DNA of 64,000 nucleotides. Source: Hymenobacter fodinae (lineage in GTDB: Bacteria > Bacteroidota > Bacteroidia > Cytophagales > Hymenobacteraceae). The translations under genes were made by a program, and so were the position numbers. The DNA lies in contig NZ_SRLA01000002.1 of NCBI RefSeq assembly GCF_004745825.1, positions 1,240,001 to 1,304,000 on the forward strand, given 5' to 3'. This document shows positions 25,227-34,708 of the stretch, in pieces (within the stretch, counting starts at the first letter, position 1; the number at the start of each line of letters is the position of its first letter). A model generated the notes under the pieces. The model worked only from the letters and a program-made list of their open reading frames with translations, searched no databases and was not told where the DNA came from.

Positions 25227-26183
25227 TTAGTAGTATAAGGCATGGCCTACAAAACCCCGGCGTGGGTTCCACTCTAAGGCTGGCGCGGGTAAGTGGAAGA
25301 TGCTGGCTACGTAAAACACCCGGCGCAGCAATTTGCTCCTGGTTGGGATGCGGCGCAAATCCACGTCGAGGCTTAAGTAGAACTGCCGGTAAGCTGAGAG
25401 GCCTAGCGCGCGGTTGGTGTTGCGGTCATTATACACCATTTGCTGCGCTCCGTAACCTATAGCTGGTTGCAGCCAGCGGGGCCAGCGGCTTTCGGCGAAG
25501 CGCCACGCTCCTACATCCACGCACAACCAGTAGGTTTGGCCGTTGTAATCTTTTAGATACTGCTCGCCTAAGCTTTTCCCGAGCACGTTGGGCCGCAGTC
25601 GCGCGTAGCGGGTGGTATGAAAGGAGTACTTGGGCATGATCCGAATTTCATTCCAGGCCAGCTGCTGCCCAATCACGCCCACCGAGCCTAGAAAATTAGC
25701 AGCCAAATCGGTAGCCGAGGCCCCATATTCCGGGTCGCGCCCATCAAGCAGTTCAATTGGGCTCTGCAGCAGAAACCCCACGAAGCCCCCATACCAAATA
25801 GCTTTGCGGTCAGACAACCCAGCCCAGCGCAACATATCTACCGCCCCCCGGCTCTCGTGGAAGGCCCCCCAGAAGTGGCCCGCTTTGTCCATCTGCTTCC
25901 ACTCCGGTAAGTCGTTGAACCAATGAAATTTCGTTCGCTCGCCGGTGTACCAAGCCTGGCCTAGCAAGTAAATAGAGCCAGTGTAGCTAAGAGCTAGGCC
26001 ACCCGCCAGCAGGGGAAGGCGGCGAGTAAGGCGGCTGGTATCGGGAGTGAAGGAAGAAGCACCCCAGCGGGGTTGGGCCAACGCCAGAGGCCCCTGCAAT
26101 GACGAACTACTGGGTGTAGGAGCTTGCGCAGTGGCCTGCCCCAGCCCCCCCAGGAAAAAAGCCACCGCCCATTTCCAGGTCAT
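25227..26183 (-). CDS. DUF2279 (YfiM-like) exported protein
   Basis: A 318-residue protein with signal segment MTWKWAVAFFLGGLGQATAQ (ATG 26183). The frame stays open upstream to 26330, but nothing there resembles protein. Family blocks are YLLGQAWYTGERTKFHWFND, MDKAGHFWGAFHESRG with the conserved Asp/Lys/His, and IELLDGRDPEYGASATDLAANFLGS. DUF2279 proteins are predicted envelope proteins with short hydrophobic helices; their function is unknown. It is divergent from the amylase gene. Confidence 0.85.
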   Translation of the reverse strand: MTWKWAVAFFLGGLGQATAQAPTPSSSSLQGPLALAQPRWGASSFTPDTSRLTRRLPLLAGGLALSYTGSIYLLGQAWYTGERTKFHWFNDLPEWKQMDKAGHFWGAFHESRGAVDMLRWAGLSDRKAIWYGGFVGFLLQSPIELLDGRDPEYGASATDLAANFLGSVGVIGQQLAWNEIRIMPKYSFHTTRYARLRPNVLGKSLGEQYLKDYNGQTYWLCVDVGAWRFAESRWPRWLQPAIGYGAQQMVYNDRNTNRALGLSAYRQFYLSLDVDLRRIPTRSKLLRRVFYVASIFHLPAPALEWNPRRGFVGHALYY

Positions 26184-26417
26184 GCTAGTACCGGACCGGA
26201 ACCGGGGGTGGGGAAGGGGCATAAGAAATAGGAGCAGGAGGTGAGGAGTAGCAGCGCCAAATCTACAATAAATGGCACAGTGACCTTGGGCCAACTGGCC
26301 TAGAACTGTATCTTTAATGCTCCCTTGCATTGAGTGTAACTTGCTAGAGGTTCTCTCAAGTCAATAGGGCATTAATACCTCACCCTTCTTTCCAAAATTC
26401 CCAACCCCTGCTGTTCC

Positions 26418-29312
26418 ATGAAAACACTTCGACTTTTAGTGGGATTAGTGGCTTTTCTGGCTGGAATGCCCCTTTCGTGGGCCCAGGTAGTTACCACGCA
26501 ACCCACCTTTTTTCGCGACACGGACGCCGTAACGCTGATCTTTGATGCCAACCAGGGCAATAAAGCATTAGCCAATTACACCGGCGACGTGTACATCTGG
26601 ACCGGTGTTATCACCAATCAGAGCACTTCCAACTCCGATTGGAAGCACGTGAAAGGCTCTAGTTTCAACTCGCCTTCGGCTGAGGAAAAGATGACCGCGC
26701 TGGGCAACAACAAGTACAGCATCACTTTCACGCCTCGTACCTATTACCCTGGCCTAACCAACGCCGAAGCCATTCTAAAGCTGGCTATGGTGTTCCGCGG
26801 AGCCGGCGGCAACCCCCAGGGCAAGGGTGACAACAACTCCGACATTTTTGTGGATGTGGCGCAGCAGTCGGCCCCGCTGGAAGTGCGGTTTACCAGCCCG
26901 GCGGTGCAGAACAACAACCCTATTTTTATCAATAGCGGCGCCACCGTTAGTGTATCGGGAGTTGCCTCTGCAACTGCTACGCTTACGCTCACGCTCAATG
27001 GTGCGCAGGTAGCCCAGCAAACCAACGCCACTACCCTAACGGCTAACGTACCGGTTTCGCAGTCGGGCCGCAATGAGCTGCGCCTTACGGCCAACAATGG
27101 CACTACCACGGTATCGAGCACGGTTTACGTAGTGGTGCGCACGGCTACTGCCACGGCTGAGCTGCCTACCGGTGCCCGCAAAGACGGCGTAACCTACTTG
27201 AATGGTGGCACCTCGGCCGTGCTTTCCCTTACGGCGCCGGGCAAAGAGTCTATCTACGTGATTGGCGACTTCAACAATTGGCAGCCTGATGCCGCATATC
27301 AGCTCAAGAAAACCAGTGCTACCGATGCGGAGAATGGCCGCTGGTGGGTGCAGATTGACGGGTTGACCGCTGGTCAGGAATATGCTTACCAGTTTTTGGT
27401 AAACGAGACGCAGCGTGTGGCCGACCCTTACGCCGAAAAGCAGCTTGACTCGGAAAACGATAAGTACATTCCGGCCGTCACGTATCCTAACCTAAAGCCG
27501 TACCCAACCCAGACTTCCAGTGGTATTGCCTCGGTGCTGCAAAGCAACGCGCCCAGCTACGCATTCCAGGCCACTAATTTCCAGCGGCCCAAGCGGGAAG
27601 ATATGGTGGTGTACGAGCTACTGCCCCGTGACTTTATTGCCCGCCACGACTACCAGACCCTATCCGATACGCTCAAGTATCTGCAGCGCCTGGGCGTAAA
27701 CGTGATTGAACTGATGCCCGTGAACGAGTTCGAGGGCAATGAAAGCTGGGGCTACAACGTATCCTTCTACTTCGCCCCCGATAAGTACTACGGCCCCAAA
27801 AATGAGCTGAAGCGCTTCATTGACGAGTGCCACAAGCGCGGCATTGCCGTGGTGCTGGATATGGTGCTGAATCAGTCGTTTGGCCAGAGCCCTATGGTGC
27901 AGATGTACTTTGATGGCGACAAACCCGCCGCTAACAACCCCTGGTTCAACCGCGACGCTACCCACCCCTTCAACGTAGGGTACGACTTCAACCACGAAAG
28001 CGCCTACACCAAGTATTTCTCCAAGCGCGTGATGGAGTACTGGCTGAAGGAATATAACATCGATGGCTACCGCTTCGACCTTAGCAAGGGCTTTACTCAG
28101 AAGGTAACGACTGAGGCTGGTGCTTGGTCGCAGTACGACCAGTCGCGCGTGAACATCTGGAAGGAATACCACGATTTTCTAGTGAGCGTTGACCCGAACG
28201 TGTATCCTATTCTGGAGCACCTGGGTAACAACGATGAGGAGAAAGCGCTGTCAGATATGGGCTTGATGTTGTGGGGCAAGATGACCGACAACTACAACGA
28301 GGCTACCATGGGCTACGTCAACAGCAAAGCCGATTTGAGCTACGGCTACTATGGTGCTGGCCAAGGTGGGCGTGGCTGGAGCAAGCCCAATCTAGTGACC
28401 TACATGGAGAGCCACGACGAGGAGCGCCTGATGTACAAGAACCTCGCCTTCGGCAATGCAGCGGGTACTTATAATATTAAGAACCTGGCCACGGCGCTAG
28501 CCCGGCAGGAGTTGGCGGCAGCCTTCTTTTTCACGGTACCTGGCCCCAAGATGATCTGGCAATTTGGTGAAGTTGGCTATGACAAGTCTATCTTCTCCTG
28601 CCCCGATGGTACGGTACCCCAGCCCTATGGTACCGACAACTGCAAGCTAGGCAACAAGCTGCCTGAGTGGAATTACTACAAGGATGCTGACCGTCGTCAT
28701 CTTTACGATGTGTACCGCAGCCTGATTGCTCTGAAGGTACAAGAGCCCGTGTTTGAAAATCCGGCTAGCTACACACAAAGCATGAACGGCGGCGTTAAAA
28801 CTATCCAACTCACTGACCCTCGTTTGAACGTAACCATCGTGGGCAACTTCGATGTACAGTCGGCAACTGTGGTACCTAATTTCCAGTCGGCTGGTACCTG
28901 GTACAATTACCTGACGGGTGAGCCGCTGGTAGTTACAAATACTGCTGCCCCGCTCACGCTGGCTCCCGGCCAGTATGCGGTGTATACTTCCCGCAAAATC
29001 TCGGTGCCTACGGGTACGGTGTTGTCTAGTAAGCGCCAGCGCGATGCCGCAGCGCTGCAAGTAGTAGCCCTGCCTAACCCGGCCGGAAGCACTGCTACCG
29101 TACGCTACGCGCTAGGCCAGTCGGCCCCGGTTAGCGTTACGGTAACCAACTTGCTTGGCGCTACCGTGCACACTAGTAACGTAGCAAGCCGTCAGGCCGC
29201 GGGCACGCATGAATTGCAACTTCCTGTGCAACAACTAGCCAATGGCGTGTACATGGTGCGCCTGAACGCCGGTACACAGCAGCAAACCGTGCGGCTAGTG
29301 GTACAACACTAG
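26418..29312 (+). CDS. T9SS-exported GH13 alpha-amylase family enzyme
   Basis: A 964-residue secreted enzyme. A signal peptide ends at MPLSWAQ. Beta domains at about 25-240 precede a CBM48/early-set domain with SIYVIGDFNNWQPD (about 277-290). The GH13 barrel spans about 390-790, with YELLPRDF, the nucleophile Asp near 554 in GYRFDLSKG, the acid/base Glu near 600 in YPILEHLG, and the transition-state Asp near 667 in ESHDEERL. The last ~85 residues (VVALPNPAGSTATVRY to QTVRLVVQH) form a type IX secretion sorting domain. It should degrade starch or glycogen outside the cell and feed the nearby Sus system. Monocistronic. Confidence 0.93.
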   Translation: MKTLRLLVGLVAFLAGMPLSWAQVVTTQPTFFRDTDAVTLIFDANQGNKALANYTGDVYIWTGVITNQSTSNSDWKHVKGSSFNSPSAEEKMTALGNNKYSITFTPRTYYPGLTNAEAILKLAMVFRGAGGNPQGKGDNNSDIFVDVAQQSAPLEVRFTSPAVQNNNPIFINSGATVSVSGVASATATLTLTLNGAQVAQQTNATTLTANVPVSQSGRNELRLTANNGTTTVSSTVYVVVRTATATAELPTGARKDGVTYLNGGTSAVLSLTAPGKESIYVIGDFNNWQPDAAYQLKKTSATDAENGRWWVQIDGLTAGQEYAYQFLVNETQRVADPYAEKQLDSENDKYIPAVTYPNLKPYPTQTSSGIASVLQSNAPSYAFQATNFQRPKREDMVVYELLPRDFIARHDYQTLSDTLKYLQRLGVNVIELMPVNEFEGNESWGYNVSFYFAPDKYYGPKNELKRFIDECHKRGIAVVLDMVLNQSFGQSPMVQMYFDGDKPAANNPWFNRDATHPFNVGYDFNHESAYTKYFSKRVMEYWLKEYNIDGYRFDLSKGFTQKVTTEAGAWSQYDQSRVNIWKEYHDFLVSVDPNVYPILEHLGNNDEEKALSDMGLMLWGKMTDNYNEATMGYVNSKADLSYGYYGAGQGGRGWSKPNLVTYMESHDEERLMYKNLAFGNAAGTYNIKNLATALARQELAAAFFFTVPGPKMIWQFGEVGYDKSIFSCPDGTVPQPYGTDNCKLGNKLPEWNYYKDADRRHLYDVYRSLIALKVQEPVFENPASYTQSMNGGVKTIQLTDPRLNVTIVGNFDVQSATVVPNFQSAGTWYNYLTGEPLVVTNTAAPLTLAPGQYAVYTSRKISVPTGTVLSSKRQRDAAALQVVALPNPAGSTATVRYALGQSAPVSVTVTNLLGATVHTSNVASRQAAGTHELQLPVQQLANGVYMVRLNAGTQQQTVRLVVQH

Positions 29313-29365
29313 GCTAAGCCTATCTGCTATCATGCTAGTTGCTCTGTCAACTGGCCTAGGCCACT

Positions 29366-29402
29366 AAAAAAGCCCGCTCTTCTGAAAGAGCGGGCTTTTT
29401 TG
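29366..29402. terminator. Bidirectional terminator between amylase and sugar kinase
   Basis: AAAAAAGCCCGCTCTT (29366-29381) pairs with AAGAGCGGGCTTTTTT (29386-29401). A full GGCCTAGGCC palindrome precedes it at 29353-29362. Confidence 0.9.
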
Positions 29403-29415
29403 TTGAAGCAAACAT

Positions 29416-30273
29416 TTATTTCGATTTGGCCAGCTCCTCCTCGTGGAAGGTTACCAAGTCATCGATAGGAGAGCGGATGATCTTACCAACTTCCATACCG
29501 TTGTCGCGAGCTACCTGGGAAAGAGCGTCGCGGAAGTTGTAGCCTACTGAGCCAATGCAGTTGAACGTGTAGTCCTGGTAGTGCGGGTAGTGCCGCACAA
29601 TATTGGCGAAGAACGTCTCGAAGCCCTGCAGCACAATCTCGCGGCAGTAGCTGATGTTGTTATGGTCGTAGGTGAACTTGGCGAAGCTGGCCAGGAAACG
29701 GTTAGGTAGGGGCTGGTTGTAAAGCCGATCTAGGATATCCTCGCGCGTGAGGTTGAACTCCTCCCGGAAAATTTCCTGTAGGCCATCGGGCAGCAGGCCG
29801 CGCAGGTAATCGCGCAACAGGCGCTTGCCAATGAATGAACCACTTCCTTCGTCGCCGAGGAAATAGCCCAGCGAGTCAACGTTGTAAGTGATTTTGTTGC
29901 CATCGTAGAGGCAGGAATTGGTGCCTGTGCCCAGGATGGCTGCAAAACCAGCTTTGCGCCCTAGCAGTGCCCGCGCCGAGGCCAGTAGGTCGTGGTCGAC
30001 AATCACCTTGGCTTCAGGGAAAATCTGGCGCATGGCCTTGGCAATTATTTCAGCCTTCTTTTCCGACGATACCCCCGCCCCGTAGTAATGTACTTCCGTT
30101 ACTTTCTGGCGCGGCAACGTTTCTGGTAAATTCTTATCCAGCGAGGCCACTACGGCTTCCGTGGTGATGAAATCGGGGTTGTACCCTTCGGTATTAAAAT
30201 ATACGCGGTTGCCAGCCTCATCAAGCTGGCACCAGCTGCTCTTGGTAGAGCCACCGTCGGCAATAAGAATCAT
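29416..30273 (-). CDS. BadF/BadG-type ATPase, probable N-acetylglucosamine kinase
   Basis: A 285-residue ASKHA-fold kinase. It starts MILIADGGSTKSSWC (ATG 30273) with the phosphate-1 motif DGGSTKS. The central FAAILGTGTNSCLYDG is the adenosine/phosphate-2 region, followed by SLGYFLGDEGSGSFIGK, the substrate motif of GlcNAc-kinase-like members. The C-terminal block FNCIGSVGYNFRDAL is the adenosine motif. Family members phosphorylate amino sugars in the cytoplasm. Its position between glycan-use genes supports a sugar substrate, but glucose or another hexose is not excluded. Short in-frame extension upstream rejected. Confidence 0.85.
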   Translation of the reverse strand: MILIADGGSTKSSWCQLDEAGNRVYFNTEGYNPDFITTEAVVASLDKNLPETLPRQKVTEVHYYGAGVSSEKKAEIIAKAMRQIFPEAKVIVDHDLLASARALLGRKAGFAAILGTGTNSCLYDGNKITYNVDSLGYFLGDEGSGSFIGKRLLRDYLRGLLPDGLQEIFREEFNLTREDILDRLYNQPLPNRFLASFAKFTYDHNNISYCREIVLQGFETFFANIVRHYPHYQDYTFNCIGSVGYNFRDALSQVARDNGMEVGKIIRSPIDDLVTFHEEELAKSK

Positions 30274-30590
30274 ATCAGTCAGAAAGGTGAGAAAAACCAT
30301 GTAGCCGCACACTCCGGGCAAGCCAGAGTCAAAGTACGGTTATAAGAAGGACGAAACACGGAAAAGATTTCGGCAGATAAAAATGCTGAATTGACGAATG
30401 CTAGTCTTTTTCTGCTATGCGCTAAAATAGGGCTTAGCGTGTTGCTATATCGTTTTATCAGAATAATATCGTTGAGTCTATATCTAAATAGCACGCAACC
30501 AAGTATAAGATGCTATTTTGGAACCAGCTATTGTACTTCTCGGGTACCTAGCAGGTCTATCATCCTCACGCCCATTATCATAATTACAAC
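30274..30590. other. Divergent promoter region, AT-rich
   Basis: A 317-bp spacer between the sugar kinase (minus) and a T9SS protein (plus). It is AT-rich and contains no convincing ORF, hairpin terminator or exact TAnnTTTG match; both genes must be expressed from here. Confidence 0.4.
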
Positions 30591-31820
30591 ATGCACAAAC
30601 GATCTACTCTTGCCCTATCGGCGGCACTGTCTTTAGCATCACTTAGCTCTCATGCCCAGATAACCGTGGACGGAGTGTTGAACGCTACTGAGATAAGCGC
30701 CACAAATTATCAGTTGGTAGGCCGCTATACAGGTTCGCACGGCTTCGGGGATATGGGTTTGGTAAGCCTATATGCAGCAGCGGATGCCAATAAGCTGTAT
30801 TTCTTTTTAGCTGGAACACTAGAAAGTAGTGCTACGGCCGGTGGCAATATTGGGAGTAACAGCTCCTTCCAACTTTTCATTGACCGGCCTGGGATAACAG
30901 GGGCCAGTAGTGCCGCACCGTTGCCCACTATTGCAGGCTCTACTACGGCGTTTCAAAAAATGAGCGCTAAGCTCGACATGGACGCTGATGTGGCTATTGC
31001 GGTAACTGGCACCGGCACGGCAGGGCAATTGGTACCGCAGGCCATTGTGTATACTTCCTCCTCATCTGCCACTGACAAAACTCTCGGGACAACTTCCCTC
31101 AACGGTAGTACTGGAGCAATAACTACTATTTCGGCGTCGGATGCAGCAGGAAGCTTTGCCGCTTTAGCGGGGGCCCGCATGGCATACCGCAACACCGCTG
31201 ATGGTAAGCTTTCTTCCAACCCGGGTAATGCTACCGGTGCAGCTGGCTCATATGGTTGGGAGGTAGAAGTAGATCGTGCAGCCATGAATATTGCCGCTAC
31301 TGGGGGCACCATCAGGATTTTTGCGTTGCAGAGCAATTCCGATGGCGGCTACGTCTCCAGTGACTTTATTCCTCAGAACACCGCGCCGCTGCCTACTGAT
31401 GCCGGATATCCGTTGCCTGGTGCAGGAGCTCCAAATCTAGGTGGCGCCGGTAATAACCCACCCAACACCGTTGATTTTGCCAACATACCGGGAATACAAG
31501 CGGCTACCCTTACTATTGGAGTAACGGGGGGGACTGTCCTCGCCACTAAGAAAGCAGATGAGCTAGCTGTATCACTGAGCGCCTACCCTAACCCTTCTAG
31601 CGGGAACGTAACCGTAAGCTATTCAGTAATTGACCGTGCCCAGCCAGTACAAATTACCCTCCTAGACCTGTTGGGCCGACCCGTGCATACCGTTTCAAAC
31701 ATGCAGCAGGTAGGGCAACACCAGACGGAGATTAAGCGAGGGCAACTAGCCGCTGGTACTTATATGGTGCGCGTACAGGTGGGAGAAAGAGTAGCTGCTC
31801 GTCAGGTTGGCTTGCAGTAG
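30591..31820 (+). CDS. Secreted protein with T9SS C-terminal domain
   Basis: A 409-residue exported protein: signal peptide MHKRSTLALSAALSLASLSS, a beta-rich central domain beginning ITVDGVLNATE with repeated Gly/Ala/Ser/Thr stretches, and a sorting domain from about 325 (SLSAYPNPSSGNVTVSYSV to VAARQVGLQ). The N-terminal ITVDGVLNATEIS and the EVEVDRAAM region resemble surface-layer or CBM9-like (DOMON-related) folds seen in Bacteroidota, but no enzyme motif is present. It is probably surface-attached; its role in glycan binding is only a guess from location. Confidence 0.8.
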   Translation: MHKRSTLALSAALSLASLSSHAQITVDGVLNATEISATNYQLVGRYTGSHGFGDMGLVSLYAAADANKLYFFLAGTLESSATAGGNIGSNSSFQLFIDRPGITGASSAAPLPTIAGSTTAFQKMSAKLDMDADVAIAVTGTGTAGQLVPQAIVYTSSSSATDKTLGTTSLNGSTGAITTISASDAAGSFAALAGARMAYRNTADGKLSSNPGNATGAAGSYGWEVEVDRAAMNIAATGGTIRIFALQSNSDGGYVSSDFIPQNTAPLPTDAGYPLPGAGAPNLGGAGNNPPNTVDFANIPGIQAATLTIGVTGGTVLATKKADELAVSLSAYPNPSSGNVTVSYSVIDRAQPVQITLLDLLGRPVHTVSNMQQVGQHQTEIKRGQLAAGTYMVRVQVGERVAARQVGLQ

Positions 31821-31834
31821 TGCTACAACAAACG

Positions 31835-31891
31835 ATGCCACATAACAAAGCAGGGCCGCTTATACAGCGGCCCTGCTTTGTTATGTGGCAT
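31835..31891. terminator. 26-bp perfect hairpin terminator
   Basis: Arms 31835-31860 and 31866-31891 are exact reverse complements with the 5-base loop TATAC. It lies between the T9SS gene and the convergent susE-like gene, ending 14 bp before the latter's stop codon. Confidence 0.88.
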
Positions 31892-31904
31892 TGAGAGCTA
31901 GCGA

Positions 31905-32945
31905 CTACTTCTCAATTGAATAGTTATAGTTACCAGCACCTTTGCTCAAGTCAAGGGTGATGGTGTAAGTACCAGCGGCAGAAACTTTAATATTCTTTCC
32001 ACCATAATCTGGAATACCATCAGGTTCATTATCCCCTAGGTCAATATCCCAAGCATTATTAGCGCGGAACTTTAACTCATCAGCTTTAAGTGCCAACGTT
32101 GCCGTCCAGACCTGTTTAACCGGATCAAACACCAGCGGCGTTTCTTTGTCCCAGCCACCAGGAGTAGCAGCACCAATAACTGCCCAAGTAGTTTTAGTAG
32201 CTGTGTATTTCAACGTGTTCAGATCTACGTTGAAGCGGTAGTAGCCAGGTCCAGTAACAGTAATGTCACCGCCTTTTGCTTTTAGAGTACCTGCAGGCCC
32301 GGCTGGATCAACCCCGTAATCATTATCCCAGTTACGAGCAGGGGTGATTTTAAAGCTTGTAGAGGCATCTGGAAAATTCAGGTACCCTTCGTACTTCTTA
32401 TCGTTATTTACGGAAGCTAAGAAAGGGGCTTTATCTGGTGCCCATCCCTGATAGCTACCTGGTACATATACCGAGGGGTACTCGATAAAGACAAGATATG
32501 GTGTGCCCGTGAACGTAGATACTGGTGAAATTACCGGCGCAGCATTAGCACCCACGCTGGCTTTCACGCGAGCATCAATGGCTCCAGCAGTGTTTGGTGC
32601 CACTTTTAACTTCAACAAAATACTATTCAGTTCACTTACTGTAAGAACACGAGTAGTAGAGTTAGCAGCGTTGATTTCGATAGGATTGCTGAAATCCCCT
32701 CCTTTTTTATCGAACTGCAATGTGTATTGTACGGCTGCTGGATAGCCGAATTCCACCTTATTCCAATTGTAGGTTACAGCATTTGCAGACGCATTGGCTT
32801 GTAGAAGAACAGCAGAATTGGTAGAGGGAGTAACGGCGAGAGAGCTACCAGGCTGCATAATTGCCCGATCCTCGTCTTTTTCGCAAGAAGCAAGAAGCAG
32901 GGTGGCAGCCAAGCCAAGACCTGCAAGTTTAGTAAAGTGGCTCAT
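31905..32945 (-). CDS. susE: SusE/SusF-type outer-membrane glycan-binding lipoprotein
   Basis: A 346-residue lipoprotein with signal MSHFTKLAGLGLAATLLLASC and Cys21. An N-terminal SusE domain (about 45-140, NAVTYNWNKVEFGYPAAVQY) is followed by two starch-binding-like modules, one around YVPGSYQGWAPD (about 160-250) and one around GAATPGGWDKETPLVFDP (about 255-346). SusE/F proteins bind starch oligosaccharides at the cell surface. It is the last gene of the minus-strand unit susC-susD-susE (93-bp gap to susD). Confidence 0.85.
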   Translation of the reverse strand: MSHFTKLAGLGLAATLLLASCEKDEDRAIMQPGSSLAVTPSTNSAVLLQANASANAVTYNWNKVEFGYPAAVQYTLQFDKKGGDFSNPIEINAANSTTRVLTVSELNSILLKLKVAPNTAGAIDARVKASVGANAAPVISPVSTFTGTPYLVFIEYPSVYVPGSYQGWAPDKAPFLASVNNDKKYEGYLNFPDASTSFKITPARNWDNDYGVDPAGPAGTLKAKGGDITVTGPGYYRFNVDLNTLKYTATKTTWAVIGAATPGGWDKETPLVFDPVKQVWTATLALKADELKFRANNAWDIDLGDNEPDGIPDYGGKNIKVSAAGTYTITLDLSKGAGNYNYSIEK

Positions 32946-33037
32946 ATTATGCTGATGTAAGTGGGAATTGACGGTTGAATGTTTGCGCTAAACCGGAAAC
33001 TGGCCTAGGTCAGTTCCCGGTTTAGTAAGCACATCAA

Positions 33038-34696
33038 TTAATAGCCAGGGTTCTGCCGCAGGTTGGAGTTTACGGTCAGGTCGGAAGCTGGCAGTGGGTA
33101 AAGCACACGGTACGCTTCTACACCCCGACCGTCCTTCACGCCACCTTTCCAAGGCCACAAGTAGGTACCTTCTACGAAGCGACCATACCGGATCAAGTCC
33201 GTCCGGCGGTAGCCTTCCCAGAAGAGCTCCCGTCCCCGCTCATCTAGTAGAGAAGCAGTTGTGATAGATGCTACGTCAGCCACGGTGCTAGCCGTATTGA
33301 TAGGTAGTCCATAGGCACGACGACGGATCTGGTTAACATACGTACGAGCCAGATTTGCGTCACCGGTTCCACCACGGGTTACAGCTTCTGCATAGTTCAG
33401 CATTACTTCCGCCAAACGAATCATGGGGAAATCGACGCTAGACTGGCTCTGCGAACCACCTAGTGCGGTGCCTGTTGAAGTAACGTTACGGAATTTCAAC
33501 ACGCCATATCCTTCAGGGAAGTTGCCAATGTCGTTGATTTCCAACGATTGGCCCTGAGTCCAAAAACGGCCCCGACGGTCAAGTGCCGTATCGGGAAATA
33601 GTTGGAACAGGTTGCGAGTAGCACGCATACCGCCCCAGCCGCCCTGCGGCATACCAACCTTAGACTTCCAGGTAGAGTTGCTTGAGCTAGTAGAGCCGTT
33701 CACCAAGAATGTCGTACCTCCGAAGCTCCGAGTATTGTTAGCATCGAAAGTAACAGGCCAAATGATTTCGTTGCGGGCAGGAGCCGTGTTGTTATCGGCG
33801 AGGAAGAGACGGCCGTAAGCCGAAGAAACATTACCTGCCGCGGCGCTTGATAGAGCATAACCGGGCACATCAATCACTCGCTTAGCGTACGTAGCAGCAT
33901 CTGTGAAACGAGCAGTGCCGGTGTAAACTTGTGCGTTTAGGTACAGACGCGAAAGCATGCCCCAAGCGGCAGCTTTGTCTACGCGACCATACTCATTAGT
34001 GCGAGGTTCAGCGAAGTCAGCATCATTGCTCAGGGCCAATAGTTCGCTCTCCACGTAATCAAATATCTGCTGACGCGTGCCATAAGGAGGAGTAAATACC
34101 CCCGATGGATCGGTGTCTTTCACGAGCGGGCCACCACCGTACAAATCAAGTACGTGCATGTAGGCCACTGCGCGCAGAAAGCGAGCTTCAGCCCGGAAGC
34201 GTTTTGCGCTAGCTACATCATTCCCACTTAGGCGAGAAGAAAGTTTGTCATCGCTTGACTCCCGAATGAACTCGTTAGCAATGGCAATTTCATAGTAGAT
34301 GCGGTAGTACAGGCCCCGGATAAGAGGGTTGGAAGCCGTCCAGTTCATGTTGTGCCAATCACGCACACCTGGGTCGCCCCAAGCCAAGATGGCCTCATCG
34401 GTAGAGACCTCCTGAGCGCTCCACAGCTGACGGATATAGTCGGAAGTACCCTCATCGATGCCGCCTACGTCGCCGCCACCGGAAGCTCCATTATCGTCAG
34501 AGCCTAGGCCAGTCACGGCAAAGCCGCCATATACCTTTGCCAGCACAGCGCGGTAGCCGTTGAGGTCTACATACACGCGGTCAGGCGTAGTTTCATATTT
34601 AGGCTTGAGGTCAAGGTCATTACAGGATGTCAAGCCCGCAGTGAGGGCTAGGCCTGTAGTGGCTACTGCCAAGCCACGGATTAAAAATTTATTCAT
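33038..34696 (-). CDS. susD: SusD/RagB family surface glycan-binding lipoprotein
   Basis: A 552-residue lipoprotein. The signal peptide ends LALTAGLTSC. The N-terminal SusD-like region has KPKYETTPDRVY and LNGYRAVLAKVYGGFAVTG. TPR helices include RAEARFLRAVAYMHVLDLYGG, and the C-terminal RagB region has MIRLAEVMLNYAEAV and DERGRELFWEGYRRTDLIRYG. SusD caps the SusC channel and captures oligosaccharides. The gene starts 12 bp after susC ends. The neighbouring amylase and the SusE-type modules point to an alpha-glucan ligand, which remains an inference. Confidence 0.95.
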   Translation of the reverse strand: MNKFLIRGLAVATTGLALTAGLTSCNDLDLKPKYETTPDRVYVDLNGYRAVLAKVYGGFAVTGLGSDDNGASGGGDVGGIDEGTSDYIRQLWSAQEVSTDEAILAWGDPGVRDWHNMNWTASNPLIRGLYYRIYYEIAIANEFIRESSDDKLSSRLSGNDVASAKRFRAEARFLRAVAYMHVLDLYGGGPLVKDTDPSGVFTPPYGTRQQIFDYVESELLALSNDADFAEPRTNEYGRVDKAAAWGMLSRLYLNAQVYTGTARFTDAATYAKRVIDVPGYALSSAAAGNVSSAYGRLFLADNNTAPARNEIIWPVTFDANNTRSFGGTTFLVNGSTSSSNSTWKSKVGMPQGGWGGMRATRNLFQLFPDTALDRRGRFWTQGQSLEINDIGNFPEGYGVLKFRNVTSTGTALGGSQSQSSVDFPMIRLAEVMLNYAEAVTRGGTGDANLARTYVNQIRRRAYGLPINTASTVADVASITTASLLDERGRELFWEGYRRTDLIRYGRFVEGTYLWPWKGGVKDGRGVEAYRVLYPLPASDLTVNSNLRQNPGY

Positions 34697-34708
34697 GGTT
34701 GGATGGGA

